A stretch of 64,000 nucleotides of DNA from contig JADJMA010000008.1 of the NCBI GenBank assembly GCA_016709845.1, positions 146,895-210,894 on the forward strand, in the 5' to 3' direction. The position numbers and the translations under genes were made by a program. Position 1 is the first letter of the stretch. Each line of letters opens with the position of its first letter. This document shows positions 47,928 through 56,384 of the stretch, piece by piece. A model generated the notes under the pieces. It worked only from the letters and a program-made list of their open reading frames with translations, searched no databases and was not told the origin of the DNA. The stretch comes from Flammeovirgaceae bacterium (GTDB lineage Bacteria > Bacteroidota > Bacteroidia > Cytophagales > Cyclobacteriaceae).

Positions 47928-49175
47928 TTAACTGCCTTTGGCGGTTTGCTCAACGGCATTCCACACACGCCAAACGTTTTTATAACAGATTTTTGCAATG
48001 TCCTCTTCCGTATAGCCCCGCTTCAGTAACACATAAATCAGGTTGGGGTATTTAGAAACATCCTCCAATCCGGTTGGTGTCTCGCCTTCCACACCATCAT
48101 AATCAGACCCAATACCCACATGATCGATGCCAGCAAGCTTTACAGCATGATCGATATGGTTAGCAACCATTTCCACATCTGATTTAAGGGAAGGATTGTC
48201 TTTGGCGAATTGCTCAATAATGGGTTTTGCCTCAGCATCTCCATTGTGGAGTCCCTTAGCATCGAGCAGCGCGCGCAACTTCTTTTTTTTTTTTACATTT
48301 TGATTCACAACGGCAGAATCTAAAAATGCATTATAAAAATTGATCATCATCACGCCATTGTTTTTGCCAAGCGCTTTAATCATATCATCAGTCATGTCTC
48401 TTCGCACGGTAGGGGCAAACGCCCGGCACGATGAATGCGATGCGATGCAGGGAGCTTTGGTAAGTTTCATCACTTGATAGAACGTAGTATCATCTACATG
48501 CGAAATGTCCACCATGATCCCAATCCGATTCATTTCACTAACAACTTCTCTTCCAAACGGACTCAGACCATTCCAGGTACGCGTTGTATCACCTGACGAA
48601 TCGCAGATTTGATTGTCTTTACTGTGGGTGAGCGTGATATACCGAATACCTCGATCGTAAAAATATTTTATGTTTGCTAAGTCGTTTCCAATGGGCGCAC
48701 CATTTTCCATACCCATTGGCAAAGAAATTTTTCCGGCTTTAAAATTTGCTTCTACTTCAGATGGAGTATTGGCCAATGCAAATTTGTCGGGAAATAAAGA
48801 GGCAATGGCCAGTACATTGTTAATTAATGAATCGGCAAATGCTTTGCCCATGTCATTTTGTTTCTGGTAGCTGGAGGGAATATAAATTGACATGAACGGA
48901 GAATTGAGCCCTCCTTTTTTGGAGCGTTCGTAGTCAAATTCACCTTCGCTATCTGACAAGACTATTGATTTTGTGGCTTCATTAAGTACAATTTTATTTC
49001 CCTTTAGCCTTTCTGGAAAATCCACATGACTGTCAGCAATTATGTATTCATGAGCTAGTTTATCCGCGTAAGCCTTTAATTCTTCATCATTCATCCGATC
49101 TACCGGTTTCTTTTCTGAGCAACTAACAGCCAGTGCGATACAAAGCAGAGCCAGAACAATTCTTATTTTCATCAT
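47928..49175 (-). CDS. Membrane dipeptidase (M19 family) lipoprotein
   Basis: M19 dipeptidases are zinc enzymes that cleave dipeptides. The N-terminus RIVLALLCIALAVSC is a lipoprotein signal. Zinc and active-site elements are ADSHVDFPERL (the HxD pair), GMENGAPIG (metal-bridging glutamate), TLTHSKDN, IGIMVDISHVDDTTF, CIASHSSCRAF and GIDHVGIGSDYDGV (substrate aspartate). The length of 415 residues is normal and the gene is intact. The KKKKK run at about 48285-48295 (A-rich) has not upset the frame. It lies 71 bp upstream (on the minus strand) of the MoxR cluster and divergent to the RDD gene. Confidence 0.94.
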   Translation of the reverse strand: MMKIRIVLALLCIALAVSCSEKKPVDRMNDEELKAYADKLAHEYIIADSHVDFPERLKGNKIVLNEATKSIVLSDSEGEFDYERSKKGGLNSPFMSIYIPSSYQKQNDMGKAFADSLINNVLAIASLFPDKFALANTPSEVEANFKAGKISLPMGMENGAPIGNDLANIKYFYDRGIRYITLTHSKDNQICDSSGDTTRTWNGLSPFGREVVSEMNRIGIMVDISHVDDTTFYQVMKLTKAPCIASHSSCRAFAPTVRRDMTDDMIKALGKNNGVMMINFYNAFLDSAVVNQNVKKKKKLRALLDAKGLHNGDAEAKPIIEQFAKDNPSLKSDVEMVANHIDHAVKLAGIDHVGIGSDYDGVEGETPTGLEDVSKYPNLIYVLLKRGYTEEDIAKICYKNVWRVWNAVEQTAKGS

Positions 49176-49271
49176 AAAAGTTTGGGTTTTGAAATAGAAA
49201 GTTACGCATTAAACAGAATCATTTACTTTTGCTTTTTTATGGCGGTAATTAGCAAAGAAAAGCGGTAGTCT

Positions 49272-49982
49272 ATGCAGTCAATACGTGTACGAACCACACA
49301 AAATGTTTTCATCGATTATCCGCTGGCCAGCGTGGGCGACCGGATTCTCGCCTATCTGATTGATCGGATTATCCTTATTTTTTATAGTGTGGCGGTGGGG
49401 GCACTCTTTATTAATATCAATTTGGAAGTGTTTTGGATATGGGTTATGGTGATTGGCACCCCCTGGCTGATTTACAATCTCATGTTTGAAATTTTCATGA
49501 ATGGTCAGTCTCCCGGCAAACGGACATTAAATATTAAAGTAGTTCGGCTCGATGGCACGTCACCCACGCTTGGGAATTACCTGTTGCGGTGGATTTTTAG
49601 TTTTATTGATTATTATGTTTTGGGTGGGGCAATCGCGGTTATCCTGGTGGCGGCCGGAGGTCGAGGTCAGCGGTTGGGCGATATAGTAGCAGGAACTTCG
49701 GTAATAAAACAAGTGGAACAAAGAGAGGTAACAGCCCAGGAGGTGTTTGTGATTGCTGATACAGCCTACCAGCCTGTTTTCTCGCAAGCTACTCAGCTTA
49801 ATGAAAAAGATATTGATTTGATACAACGGGCACTGGAAGTAAACCGCGATTTGGGAAATGCCAGACCCATGCTCGCGGTAACCGAAAAGATTAAAACGCA
49901 ACTGGGCATTCAATCCGACCTGCCTCCGATAAAATTACTTTATACGCTCATTAAGGATTTTAATCATTTTACTTCCCGATGA
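49272..49982 (+). CDS. RDD family membrane protein
   Basis: The protein of 236 residues starts IRVRTTQNVFIDYPLASVGDR and carries the RDD motif in DRILAYLIDRIILIF (Arg-Asp-Asp-type residues in the first helix), then GQSPGKRTLNIKVVRLDGTSP between helices 2 and 3, and GQRLGDIVAGTSVI after the last helix. The 80-residue soluble C-terminus is helical. RDD proteins are thought to be transporters; in Bacteroidota the gene is usually paired with SpoIIM and MoxR genes, here in the opposite direction. It overlaps the cytochrome b5 gene by four bases. A TACTTTTG box at 49224 is a possible promoter. Confidence 0.92.
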   Translation: MQSIRVRTTQNVFIDYPLASVGDRILAYLIDRIILIFYSVAVGALFININLEVFWIWVMVIGTPWLIYNLMFEIFMNGQSPGKRTLNIKVVRLDGTSPTLGNYLLRWIFSFIDYYVLGGAIAVILVAAGGRGQRLGDIVAGTSVIKQVEQREVTAQEVFVIADTAYQPVFSQATQLNEKDIDLIQRALEVNRDLGNARPMLAVTEKIKTQLGIQSDLPPIKLLYTLIKDFNHFTSR

Positions 49983-50221
49983 TGCTGCCTGAAATCACGC
50001 AGGCACAATTGGCATTACGCAACGGTCAGGATAAGCCGGAGATATGGATAGCCTATAGAGGGTTCGTATATGACGTTACTGTTTCGAAGCTTTGGCGATC
50101 CGGGAAGCACTACGAGCATTGGGCGGGGCAGGATTTAACCGATGAGCTGAAAGATGCTCCGCACACCGAAATGGTTTTTGAAAAATTTAAACCAATCGCA
50201 GCCTTAAAGGCCATAAAATAG
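49979..50221 (+). CDS. Small cytochrome b5-like haem-binding protein
   Basis: This 80-residue protein has the core pattern of bacterial cytochrome b5 domains: ITQAQLALRNGQDKPEIWIAY, RGFVYDVTVSKLWRSGKHYEHWAGQDLTDEL and APHTEMVFEKF. The histidine in GKHYEHWAGQDL corresponds to the first haem ligand (HPGG in eukaryotes) and the one in APHTEMV to the second. It has no signal peptide. It starts within the stop of the RDD gene, so the two are coupled. The redox partner is unknown. Confidence 0.85.
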   Translation: MMLPEITQAQLALRNGQDKPEIWIAYRGFVYDVTVSKLWRSGKHYEHWAGQDLTDELKDAPHTEMVFEKFKPIAALKAIK

Positions 50222-50236
50222 CGGACAGATTTAACT

Positions 50237-50378
50237 AAACCCAGATTATGCATTCCTAATGCATAATCTAAACCCTGACAATGAAAATCACCAGCTTGGT
50301 TTTTAATTTTGTTCTATAAGTCGTTGATTTTCATTCGTCAATTATGCAATAGAAATTTCTATTGCATAATTTGGGGTT
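50237..50378. repeat. Nested palindromic intergenic element
   Basis: Between the cytochrome b5 gene and the kinase lie two perfect palindromes, AGATTATGCATT-cct-AATGCATAATCT (50243-50269) and AATTATGCAATAGAAA with its complement (50340-50371). Between them GACAATGAAAATCA (50277-50290) pairs with TGATTTTCATTCGTC (50325-50339), and AAACCC outside pairs with GGGGTT. The whole stretch can form a branched structure. The opening words recur at 55148, so this is probably a dispersed element. Confidence 0.7.
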
Positions 50379-50412
50379 AAATTACAACGGACAAAAGTTC
50401 ACCATCAGATTC

Positions 50413-51258
50413 ATGATTATAATTGCAGATAGCGGAGGCTCTAAAATAGACTGGCGATTCTTAAAAGCGGATGGTACGATCGATCAGGCACACAGCCCTG
50501 GGTTTAATCCCTACTATCAGCCGCTCAATGATTTGAATATTATTGTTGACGAGCATTTAGTGCCTCAGGTAAAAGAGCCGGTGAGTAAGATTTTTTATTA
50601 TGGTACCGGAGTTTCGTCTGAGAAAAATCAGTTGATTATTCAGGAAGCGTTTGCTCGCTATTGGCCAAAAGCACAAATAGAAATTGGGTGGGATTTGCTG
50701 GCAGCGGCTCGTGCGCTATGTGGAAGAGAACCAGGTATTGCATGCATTTTAGGCACGGGTTCAAACTCATGTTTATATGATGGAGAAAAAATTATCGATA
50801 ATGTTGCGAACCTGGGTTGGATTTTGGCCGATGAAGGTTCGGGCACCTACATTGGGAAGAAATTTATTTTTGATTACTTCCGGAAGGATATGCCCGAGAC
50901 GCTGGCGAAACAATTTCAGGCCCGCTACCCGTGGAGCCGTGAGGAGGTTCTTGAAAAAGTATATCAGGGAGAAAGACCCGGAGCCTTTTTGGCCAGCTTT
51001 GCCAAATTTATTTTTCAACATTTAAAAGAACCGTACTGTTATCAATTGGTCTATAACAGCTTTGCCGATTTTTATCAGAACAACGTGATGAAATACGAGA
51101 ATTATAAAAACACCAAAGTACATTTTACGGGCTCCATTGCTTTTTACTTTAGCGATGTGTTGCGGCAAGTAGCCAACGATAAAGGACTTACCGTAAAGAA
51201 TATACTCGAAGGTCCAATCGCGGGATTAACTTTGTATCATCAGAAAGATTTAATCTAA
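50413..51258 (+). CDS. BadF/BadG-type ATPase, N-acetylglucosamine kinase-like
   Basis: The ASKHA (actin-like ATPase) fold is clear: MIIIADSGGSKIDWRFLKADG at the start, GFNPYYQPLNDL, FYYGTGVSSEKN, IACILGTGSNSCLYDG and NLGWILADEGSGTYIGKKF. In Bacteroidota this branch is annotated as N-acetylglucosamine kinase. The start is ATG 50413, not the in-frame ATG 50362, because the N-terminus MIIIADSGGSK matches the family and the upstream extension would lie in the palindromic element. The length of 281 residues is normal and the gene is intact. It might take part in recycling of cell-wall sugars; this is inference. Confidence 0.88.
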   Translation: MIIIADSGGSKIDWRFLKADGTIDQAHSPGFNPYYQPLNDLNIIVDEHLVPQVKEPVSKIFYYGTGVSSEKNQLIIQEAFARYWPKAQIEIGWDLLAAARALCGREPGIACILGTGSNSCLYDGEKIIDNVANLGWILADEGSGTYIGKKFIFDYFRKDMPETLAKQFQARYPWSREEVLEKVYQGERPGAFLASFAKFIFQHLKEPYCYQLVYNSFADFYQNNVMKYENYKNTKVHFTGSIAFYFSDVLRQVANDKGLTVKNILEGPIAGLTLYHQKDLI

Positions 51259-51263
51259 TTGAC

Positions 51264-51295
51264 AATTGACAATGGATAATTGTCCGTTGTCAATT
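51264..51295. repeat. Inverted repeat after the kinase gene
   Basis: AATTGACAATGGA (51264-51276) pairs with TCCGTTGTCAATT (51283-51295), one G-T pair, around a TAATTG loop. It lies 5 bases after the kinase stop. There is no T tail, so a terminator is less likely than a small repeated element; TCCGTTGTC resembles the palindrome at 60865. Confidence 0.6.
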
Positions 51296-51316
51296 ATTCA
51301 ATTTTCAACTTCTATC

Positions 51317-51883
51317 ATGCATCACATAGAGCCCTTTTCCAACTGGCTTAAATACTACGATTCATCGCTGGATGAAAACTCGCCCTTCTATGAAAAGGAA
51401 TACAATTACGATCTCTATTCCGAAACGATATATGGATATTACATAGACCCCGCATGGGACTCCATAGGTTCGGAAACACTTTACCTGAAAACACTTTATG
51501 CGGATTATGAGGAAGGGTTTGTAGTACTTGAATTTATCGGGGAGTGGAATGACACGTTATACAACGACATCATGACGCTAAAACGAGACTTTCTTGAGCT
51601 CCTGTTGTATAAGGGAATTAACAAGTTTATTTTGATTGGTGAAAACATCTTTAACTTTCACGGGTCAGATGATTTGTATTACGAAGAATGGTTTGATGAA
51701 GTAGAGGATGGGTGGATCGCGGCAGTTTCTTTTCCAGACTTTATACAATCCGAACTAAAGAAATATGGAATTGATAAGTTTGTGAACATGGGAGGCACCC
51801 TTCAGGTAGACAACTGGCGTACCTTGCACCCGCTTAAGTTTTATGAACTCGTCAAGCAATTGATTCAGCGCAGACTGAACTAA
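51317..51883 (+). CDS. Conserved hypothetical protein, acidic, Tyr-rich
   Basis: The 188-residue product starts MHHIEPFSNWLKYYDSSLDE and shows repeated aromatic and acidic phrases: ENSPFYEKEYNYDLYSETIYG, YIDPAWDSIGSETLYLK, FVVLEFIGEWNDTLYNDI and NIFNFHGSDDLYYEEWFDEV. There is no signal, membrane or coiled-coil region. I know similar proteins only as uncharacterised Cytophagales genes, and no catalytic motif is visible. The ATG at 51317 is preferred over one at 51266, which would lie in the inverted repeat. It converges with the SprT-like gene 6 bases downstream. Confidence 0.75.
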   Translation: MHHIEPFSNWLKYYDSSLDENSPFYEKEYNYDLYSETIYGYYIDPAWDSIGSETLYLKTLYADYEEGFVVLEFIGEWNDTLYNDIMTLKRDFLELLLYKGINKFILIGENIFNFHGSDDLYYEEWFDEVEDGWIAAVSFPDFIQSELKKYGIDKFVNMGGTLQVDNWRTLHPLKFYELVKQLIQRRLN

Positions 51884-51889
51884 TCAGAT

Positions 51890-52513
51890 TTAAAAAATGG
51901 AGAGTTGGGCATGACCCACCGGCACATCGGCCGGAACCAAAAACTGACGTTTTGATTTTACCTCGAGACAGAGTACACGGGTTCGTTGCAATTTCCCCTT
52001 TTTAAACCACCGGCCATTCAAATCAAACACACTGCCTTCGGGTAATTCGGATAGTAAGGTAGAGCGTGACGTTCGAGGATCTTTGCTTCGCAGAAGTTTG
52101 GTTAAGGCAGAGTCTGAATAAGTAGAAGCTTTTGGGTTGATCATATGTTCCGAAAGGCTTGCAAGAATGTCATTTGGAAAAACTTCTACTGTCAACAGCG
52201 GAGCCAACAATTCCTGAAAGGCACGTTTCCATTCAGTCCCGTGTGCTTCTGCCCGAAAGGCATGGATCAAATGCACATGATGATGAGCCACTTCATGAAT
52301 GTAGGTAATCAAAAAATTCGAAAGGGTGAAGATCTTTATTAATTGTAATGCGGGGATTTGGCCATGCCGGCACGTAAAGTCGCCTGATTTGGAAGCCCTT
52401 TTTTTGCTTAACTTGAAAAGAAAGGGTTTTTGTTCCCAAAGCCCAATACAGTAATTCACTGCAGGCGTAGGAATATGTTGGTCAAGTAAGTTTCTAAGGG
52501 TAAGGCTCATCAA
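51890..52513 (-). CDS. SprT-like zinc metalloprotease domain protein
   Basis: The SprT/Spartan fold has the zinc motif HExxH in YIHEVAHHHVHLIHAFRAEAHGTEWKRAFQEL (about residues 70-100), where the later HGTEWK supplies the third ligand (SprT HGxEF/W). The N-terminus MSLTLRNLLDQHIPTPAVNYC is typical of the Bacteroidota branch. The C-terminal part with LPEGSVFDLNGRWFKKGKL is a small beta-rich domain instead of the CxxC zinc ribbon. Eukaryotic relatives cleave DNA-protein crosslinks; the bacterial role is not known. Length 207, intact. Confidence 0.9.
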   Translation of the reverse strand: MMSLTLRNLLDQHIPTPAVNYCIGLWEQKPFLFKLSKKRASKSGDFTCRHGQIPALQLIKIFTLSNFLITYIHEVAHHHVHLIHAFRAEAHGTEWKRAFQELLAPLLTVEVFPNDILASLSEHMINPKASTYSDSALTKLLRSKDPRTSRSTLLSELPEGSVFDLNGRWFKKGKLQRTRVLCLEVKSKRQFLVPADVPVGHAQLSIF

Positions 52514-52526
52514 AACAGTGCAAAAT

Positions 52527-52556
52527 AAAAAAGGCTTTAGAGATCTAAAGCCTTTT
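52527..52556 (-). terminator. Rho-independent terminator after the small lipoprotein gene
   Basis: On the minus strand the stem AAGGCTTTAGA pairs perfectly with TCTAAAGCCTT and runs into TTTTTT. It is 21 bp after the lipoprotein stop and stops read-through into the SprT-like gene. Confidence 0.85.
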
Positions 52557-52577
52557 CACGAACAATCTTGAGATTGT

Positions 52578-52760
52578 TTAGTTTACAACAGCAGCAGCTG
52601 AATCAACTACTGCGTTAGCAGAGTCAACAACCATAGCAGCAGAGTCAATTACAGTTGATACGGAAGAATCTGTAACTACAGCTTCTTCTTTCTTAGCACC
52701 GCAAGAAACCATCGCTACCGCAAAGCCAAATACGATAAGAGATGCAATAATGTTTTTCAT
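52578..52760 (-). CDS. Small Ala/Val-rich lipoprotein
   Basis: The 60-residue product is a signal peptide with the lipobox VSCGAKK (Cys about residue 20) followed by a tail built of repeats: SVSTVIDSAAMVVDSANAVVDSAAAVV, with VDSA/N every 7 to 8 residues. The heptad-like spacing suggests a short helix, perhaps a coiled coil, as in Braun-type lipoproteins, but no C-terminal lysine for peptidoglycan linkage is present. It has its own promoter-like box (52789) and terminator, so it is a separate and perhaps strongly expressed unit. The function is unknown. Confidence 0.75.
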   Translation of the reverse strand: MKNIIASLIVFGFAVAMVSCGAKKEEAVVTDSSVSTVIDSAAMVVDSANAVVDSAAAVVN

Positions 52761-52788
52761 AGTTTACTGGTTTTTTTGAATTTGGCTG

Positions 52789-52796
52789 CAAAGGTA
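52789..52796 (-). promoter_or_regulatory. -7 box TACCTTTG for the small lipoprotein gene
   Basis: On the minus strand TACCTTTG fits TAnnTTTG and lies about 29 bases before the lipoprotein start at 52760. No clear -33 TTTG element is seen. Confidence 0.5.
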
Positions 52797-52908
52797 GCAA
52801 GATTGGCGACAATAGACCCTATGTGTAAGAAAAAAACCTTATTAATACACTATTAACCGTTAAACGGAATTTATCCTATGGTTAATTGGTTCAGCAACCG
52901 TTTGCTGA

Positions 52909-54215
52909 TTATTTTTTTCGGAAGAAGAGGCGAATGGGTACGCCTTCAAAGTCAAATTTTCTCTAAGCCTGTTTTCTAAAAAGCGCGTGTAAGATTCCTG
53001 GATGTATTGTGGCAGGTTACAGAAAAAGGCAAACGATGGCGAGCGGGCTTGAATCTGAGTAATATATTTTATCTGTATGTGCTTGCCTTTGGTGGCTGCC
53101 GGGGGATAGTGCACGATCTCGGGTAACATGGCATCGTTAAGAACCGATGTGGGTATTCGCTTGGTCTTATTCGTATAAACTTCTACCGCCTTTTCGATTA
53201 CCTGAAAGATTCGCTGTTTGGTTAACACGCTGGTAAAGATCATAGGGATGTAGTCGATAGGGGCCAGTTTTTCCTGCATCGCTTTCTTAAATTTTTCTGC
53301 TGTATTAGTATCCTTTTCAATTAGATCCCACTTATTAACCATAATCACAATACCTTTTGATTGCTTATGGGCTAACACAATAATGTTTACATCCTGCGAT
53401 TCCAATCCACGTTCGGCATCCACCACTATAATACATACATCACTTTCTTCTAAGGCCCGTAGTGATCGCAATACCGAATAAAACTCTATATCCTCCGTTA
53501 CTTTACTTTTTTTGCGAATACCTGCAGTATCTATCAGAATAAAATCATTGCCATACATTTTATAACGCGTGTGGATTGCATCGCGTGTAGTGCCTGCTTC
53601 ATCGGTTACGATGCTCCGCTCTTTGCCCAATAAAGCATTCAGGAATGATGACTTCCCTGCGTTGGGTCTTCCCAGAATTGCAATTTTTGGAATACCTGCA
53701 TCCGGATCTTCCACGCCTTCACTTTCAAAAACTTTAACCAGGTCATCTAATAATTCTCCGGTGCCCGAGCCATTTTCAGCAGACATGGTGTACACTTCGC
53801 CCATACCTAATTCATAGAACTCATTCGCTTCGGCTGTCTTGGTAGGGTTGTCGGCTTTGTTGGCGACAAGAAATACTGGCTTTTTTGACCTTCGGATTAT
53901 CTGTGCAAATTCCTTGTCGTAACCCGTAAGTCCGACTTTACAATCCACCATAAAGATTACGGCCGTGCATTCATCCAACGCCAGTTCAACCTGTTTGCGA
54001 ATCTGCGATTCAAACTTATCTTCCGATCCGGTTACATACCCGCCCGTATCAATTACGGTAAAAAACTTACCAATCCACTCGGCATAGCCATAGTGCCGGT
54101 CACGGGTTACACCCGGCATATCGTCCATAATAGCTTGCCGTTGTTCCACCAAACGGTTAAAAAAGGTGGATTTCCCCACATTTGGTCTACCTACTATTGC
54201 TACAATGTTTGCCAT
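52909..54215 (-). CDS. der: GTPase Der (EngA), hidden frameshift at the C-terminus
   Basis: Der is a double GTPase needed for 50S ribosome assembly. The two G domains are complete: IVGRPNVGKSTFFNRL, DDMPGVTRDRHYG, VIDTGGY and NKAD, then ILGRPNAGKSSFLNAL, DEAGTTRDAIHT, LIDTAGIRKKSKV and NKWD, followed by the KH-like domain (IPTSVLNDAMLPEIVHYPPA). The reading stays open to 52860, but the expected end FDFEGVPIRLFFRKK appears only after adding one T near 52957 (GAAAATTTGAC), which gives a stop at 52909. The extra residues LTLKAYPFASSSEKNN and onwards are thus probably a false tail. I give the corrected end. Confidence 0.94.
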
Positions 54216-54288
54216 GATTACGGTGATCGGAATTTTTCGGATTGCAAAGGTAACAAATTAAGGCTAAGTGACTTGGTATTTTGATTGG

Positions 54289-55129
54289 CTACCCCAAATA
54301 CCCAAACTGCTGAAGCTTAAGTTTTTGTTTGCGCCAATTATCGGCCACTTTTACGTGCGTTTCCAAAAACACTTTTTTGCCAAAAAATGATTCCATACTC
54401 TCACGCGCTTCAGTGCCTACTTTTTTTAGTGAACTTCCGCCTTTGCCAATCAGAATTCCTTTTTGTGAATCGCGCTCCACGTATATAATGGCGCGAATGC
54501 GCAGAATATTTTCTTCATCTTTAAAACTATCAATCCCAACTTCCGAGCTATACGGAATCTCCTGACTGTAATTCAAAAAGATTTTTTCACGAATAATTTC
54601 TGCTGCAAAAAATCGCTCGCTACGATCGGTCAAGTCATCTTTCGGATAATAAGGAGGGTGCTCAGGTAAATGCTTTTTAATAGTATCCAGCAACCCGTCA
54701 ACGTTAGTTCCCGCCAAAGCGGATACCGTAATAATTTCTTTGGTCGGGATCAGACTTTTCCAATAATCAATTTTATCTTTAACCTGCGACCCAACCGCGA
54801 GATCAATTTTGTTGATCACCAATACAATGGGTGTTTGTATGTTCTTCAGCAAGGCAAACGAAACCTCATCATATTTTTCGCCCAACTCAACAATCAGCAA
54901 GATAAGATCGGCATCATCCAACGATACTTTTACAAAGCCCATCATGGCTTCCTGTAATTCGTACTTAGGTTCCAGAATGCCAGGTGTATCCGAATATACA
55001 ATTTGAAAATCATCGCCATTCAAAATACCCATAATGCGCTTCGCCAACCAGTTTATTCATCAGACTGCTCTTGCCCACATTGGGGCGGCCAACAATACTT
55101 ACGAAACCTGCTTTATGTGGATTGGACAT
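54289..55129 (-). CDS. era: GTPase Era with an internal deletion of the G2 region
   Basis: Era binds 16S rRNA during 30S maturation. The start at 55129 gives MSNPHKAGFVSIVGRPNVGKS and SLMNKLVGE. The frame then jumps to RIMGILNGDDFQIVYSDTPGILEPKY. In other Era proteins about 16 residues (RLSIITSKAQTTRH-like, the switch I/G2 region) lie between, so about 50 bases seem to be missing near 55043. The rest is normal: VLVINKIDL (NKxD), VSALAGTNVDGLL, then the KH domain with REKIFLNYSQEIPYS, YVERDSQKGILIGKGGSSLKKVG. An era gene without G2 should be inactive, and era is normally essential, so an assembly error is likely. Confidence 0.88.
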
Positions 55130-55145
55130 GCGCACAAAGTTACTA

Positions 55146-55220
55146 TTTAACCCAGATTATTCATTAGGAATACATAACCTGCCCGAGGGGTTGACGATCC
55201 TGACGTTTACAGTCAGGATG
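55146..55220. repeat. Palindromic intergenic element related to that at 50237
   Basis: TTTAACCCAGATTATTCATT (55146-55165) matches the opening words of the element at 50231 with small changes. A second inverted repeat follows: ATCCTGAC-gtttaca-GTCAGGAT, flanked by TTGAC(g) and (g)TCAA. It lies upstream of era, between the era start and the secreted-protein gene stop. Confidence 0.55.
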
Positions 55221-55322
55221 TCAAGGTTAAAAGTTTAGAGATGCCTTTGGTAAATCCTGTAAAAGCAAAAAAGTAAAGACCGCTGTATCCTTACTTTTTG
55301 ACTGACATTTGAATTATAAAAT

Positions 55323-55675
55323 CTAACGACTCCCTGCGCTGTCGCCCGACCGCTCAATTCCTTTAGTATGTTCTAACTTACCTGTAGGACTAAACTGAAT
55401 TTCGATTTTGTTGCCATCTTTTTTCTTATAGAAGGTATAGGCAACTGGTTTTAAAATGGCTGGTTTGTCAGCTCCCGCGTTTGACTCAGAATAAAGTAAG
55501 GACCATGTTCCATCTGCAGAAGCAAGATCAAAATCGTTTTGAAGAGACGTTTGCACTACTGCAGGCACTTCATCTTGCTTTAACTTCTTACTTTTTCAAC
55601 GCCAATTCCTCCTTGGGCAAAAATAACTCCGGCACTCATCAGCCAAACGGCTGCCACTAGCATTAGTTTTTTCAT
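55323..55675 (-). CDS. Small secreted protein of unknown function, one frameshift
   Basis: From the ATG at 55675 the sequence MKKLMLVAAVWLMSAGVIFA is a signal peptide, followed by QGGIGVEK and a stop. A one-base shift near 55590 (after GTTGAAAAAG) opens the frame KKLKQDEVPAVVQTSLQNDFDL, then TWSLLYSESNAG and a C-terminal YTFYKKKDGNKIEIQFSPTGK. About 117 residues. The VPAVVQTSLQNDF phrase is like the PepSY-like/putative beta-lactamase-inhibitor-like (BLIP) repeat proteins of Bacteroidota, in which similar phrases repeat. The function is unknown. Confidence 0.7.
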
Positions 55676-56056
55676 GATCTTAAAATTTTAGTAAACATTA
55701 ACTCGAACACAAGTTTTAAACTGGCCAGCTTAATACACATACTTACTAACTGGTGCATTACGAGTTTTGTTGCTTCCTATTACACGAAGTGATTTTTACA
55801 GAGATGAGTTGCGTTTATCTGGGATGAACAGTATAACGCTAAAAAGAAAAAACAAAATAGGTTAAGATTCGCAGAATTAGATAATAAATTTTGTTTAAGC
55901 CTTATTCACCAAACAGAATACTTAGTATTGACAGATAAGCCCATTAAAAACTTTCTTTAATCTGAAAAACAAACGAATCTTCTAAGCGAACGTTTTAGTC
56001 TTAGAGACCAAATGGGATGAACCAGTGATTTCAATCCAACAAAATTCTAATAAATA
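55676..56056. other. Intergenic stretch without a visible gene
   Basis: About 380 bases between the secreted-protein gene and the tRNA pair. I see no reading frame with protein character and no RNA structure that I recognise. Part of it must hold the promoter of the gene at 55675. Confidence 0.6.
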
Positions 56057-56155
56057 AAAAAGGCTTTCATTTCTGAGAGCCTCTGTAGTAGTGGAGACTC
56101 CCGATAGCTATCGGGACGAACCTGTGTCTGCCAGTTGGCAGATATGAGCCCAACG
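56057..56155 (-). pseudogene. Decayed tRNA-fMet copy with two palindromic insertions
   Basis: This stretch aligns with the functional tRNA unit next to it: terminator hairpin (GGCTTTCATTTCTGAGAGCC), GTAGTAGTGGAGAC, CGAACCTGTG and TATGAGCCCAACG occur in the same order. At two places the tRNA bases are replaced by palindromes: TCCCGATAGCTATCGGGA (56099-56116) where the T-loop arm should be, and TCTGCCAGTTGGCAGA (56127-56142) beside the anticodon. The D arm and the 5' acceptor strand are gone. It cannot be a working tRNA. Confidence 0.75.
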
Positions 56156-56173
56156 TATAAATTACTAGAAATA

Positions 56174-56203
56174 GAAAAGGCCTTCATTTCTGAAAGCCTT
56201 TGT
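56174..56203 (-). terminator. Terminator of the initiator tRNA
   Basis: On the minus strand AAAGGCTTTC pairs with GAAGGCCTTTT around AGAAAT, directly after the tRNA 3' end. The same hairpin with changes is found beside the decayed copy (56057-56085). Confidence 0.7.
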
Positions 56204-56205
56204 AG

Positions 56206-56278
<73 letters not shown>

Positions 56279-56384
56279 ATTTGGAGGGACAAAAGTAGAA
56301 CCATCAGGGCTAAAAACCAAATCCCCTCAGATTTAATCCGATTAAAGGCCTCTTTTTGTAACTTGAATTTTTTAAGAAAAGCTT

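Noticed and set aside
56057..56155. A second functional tRNA gene
   Set aside because: The D arm, the 5' acceptor strand and a complete T arm are missing, and palindromes interrupt what is left.
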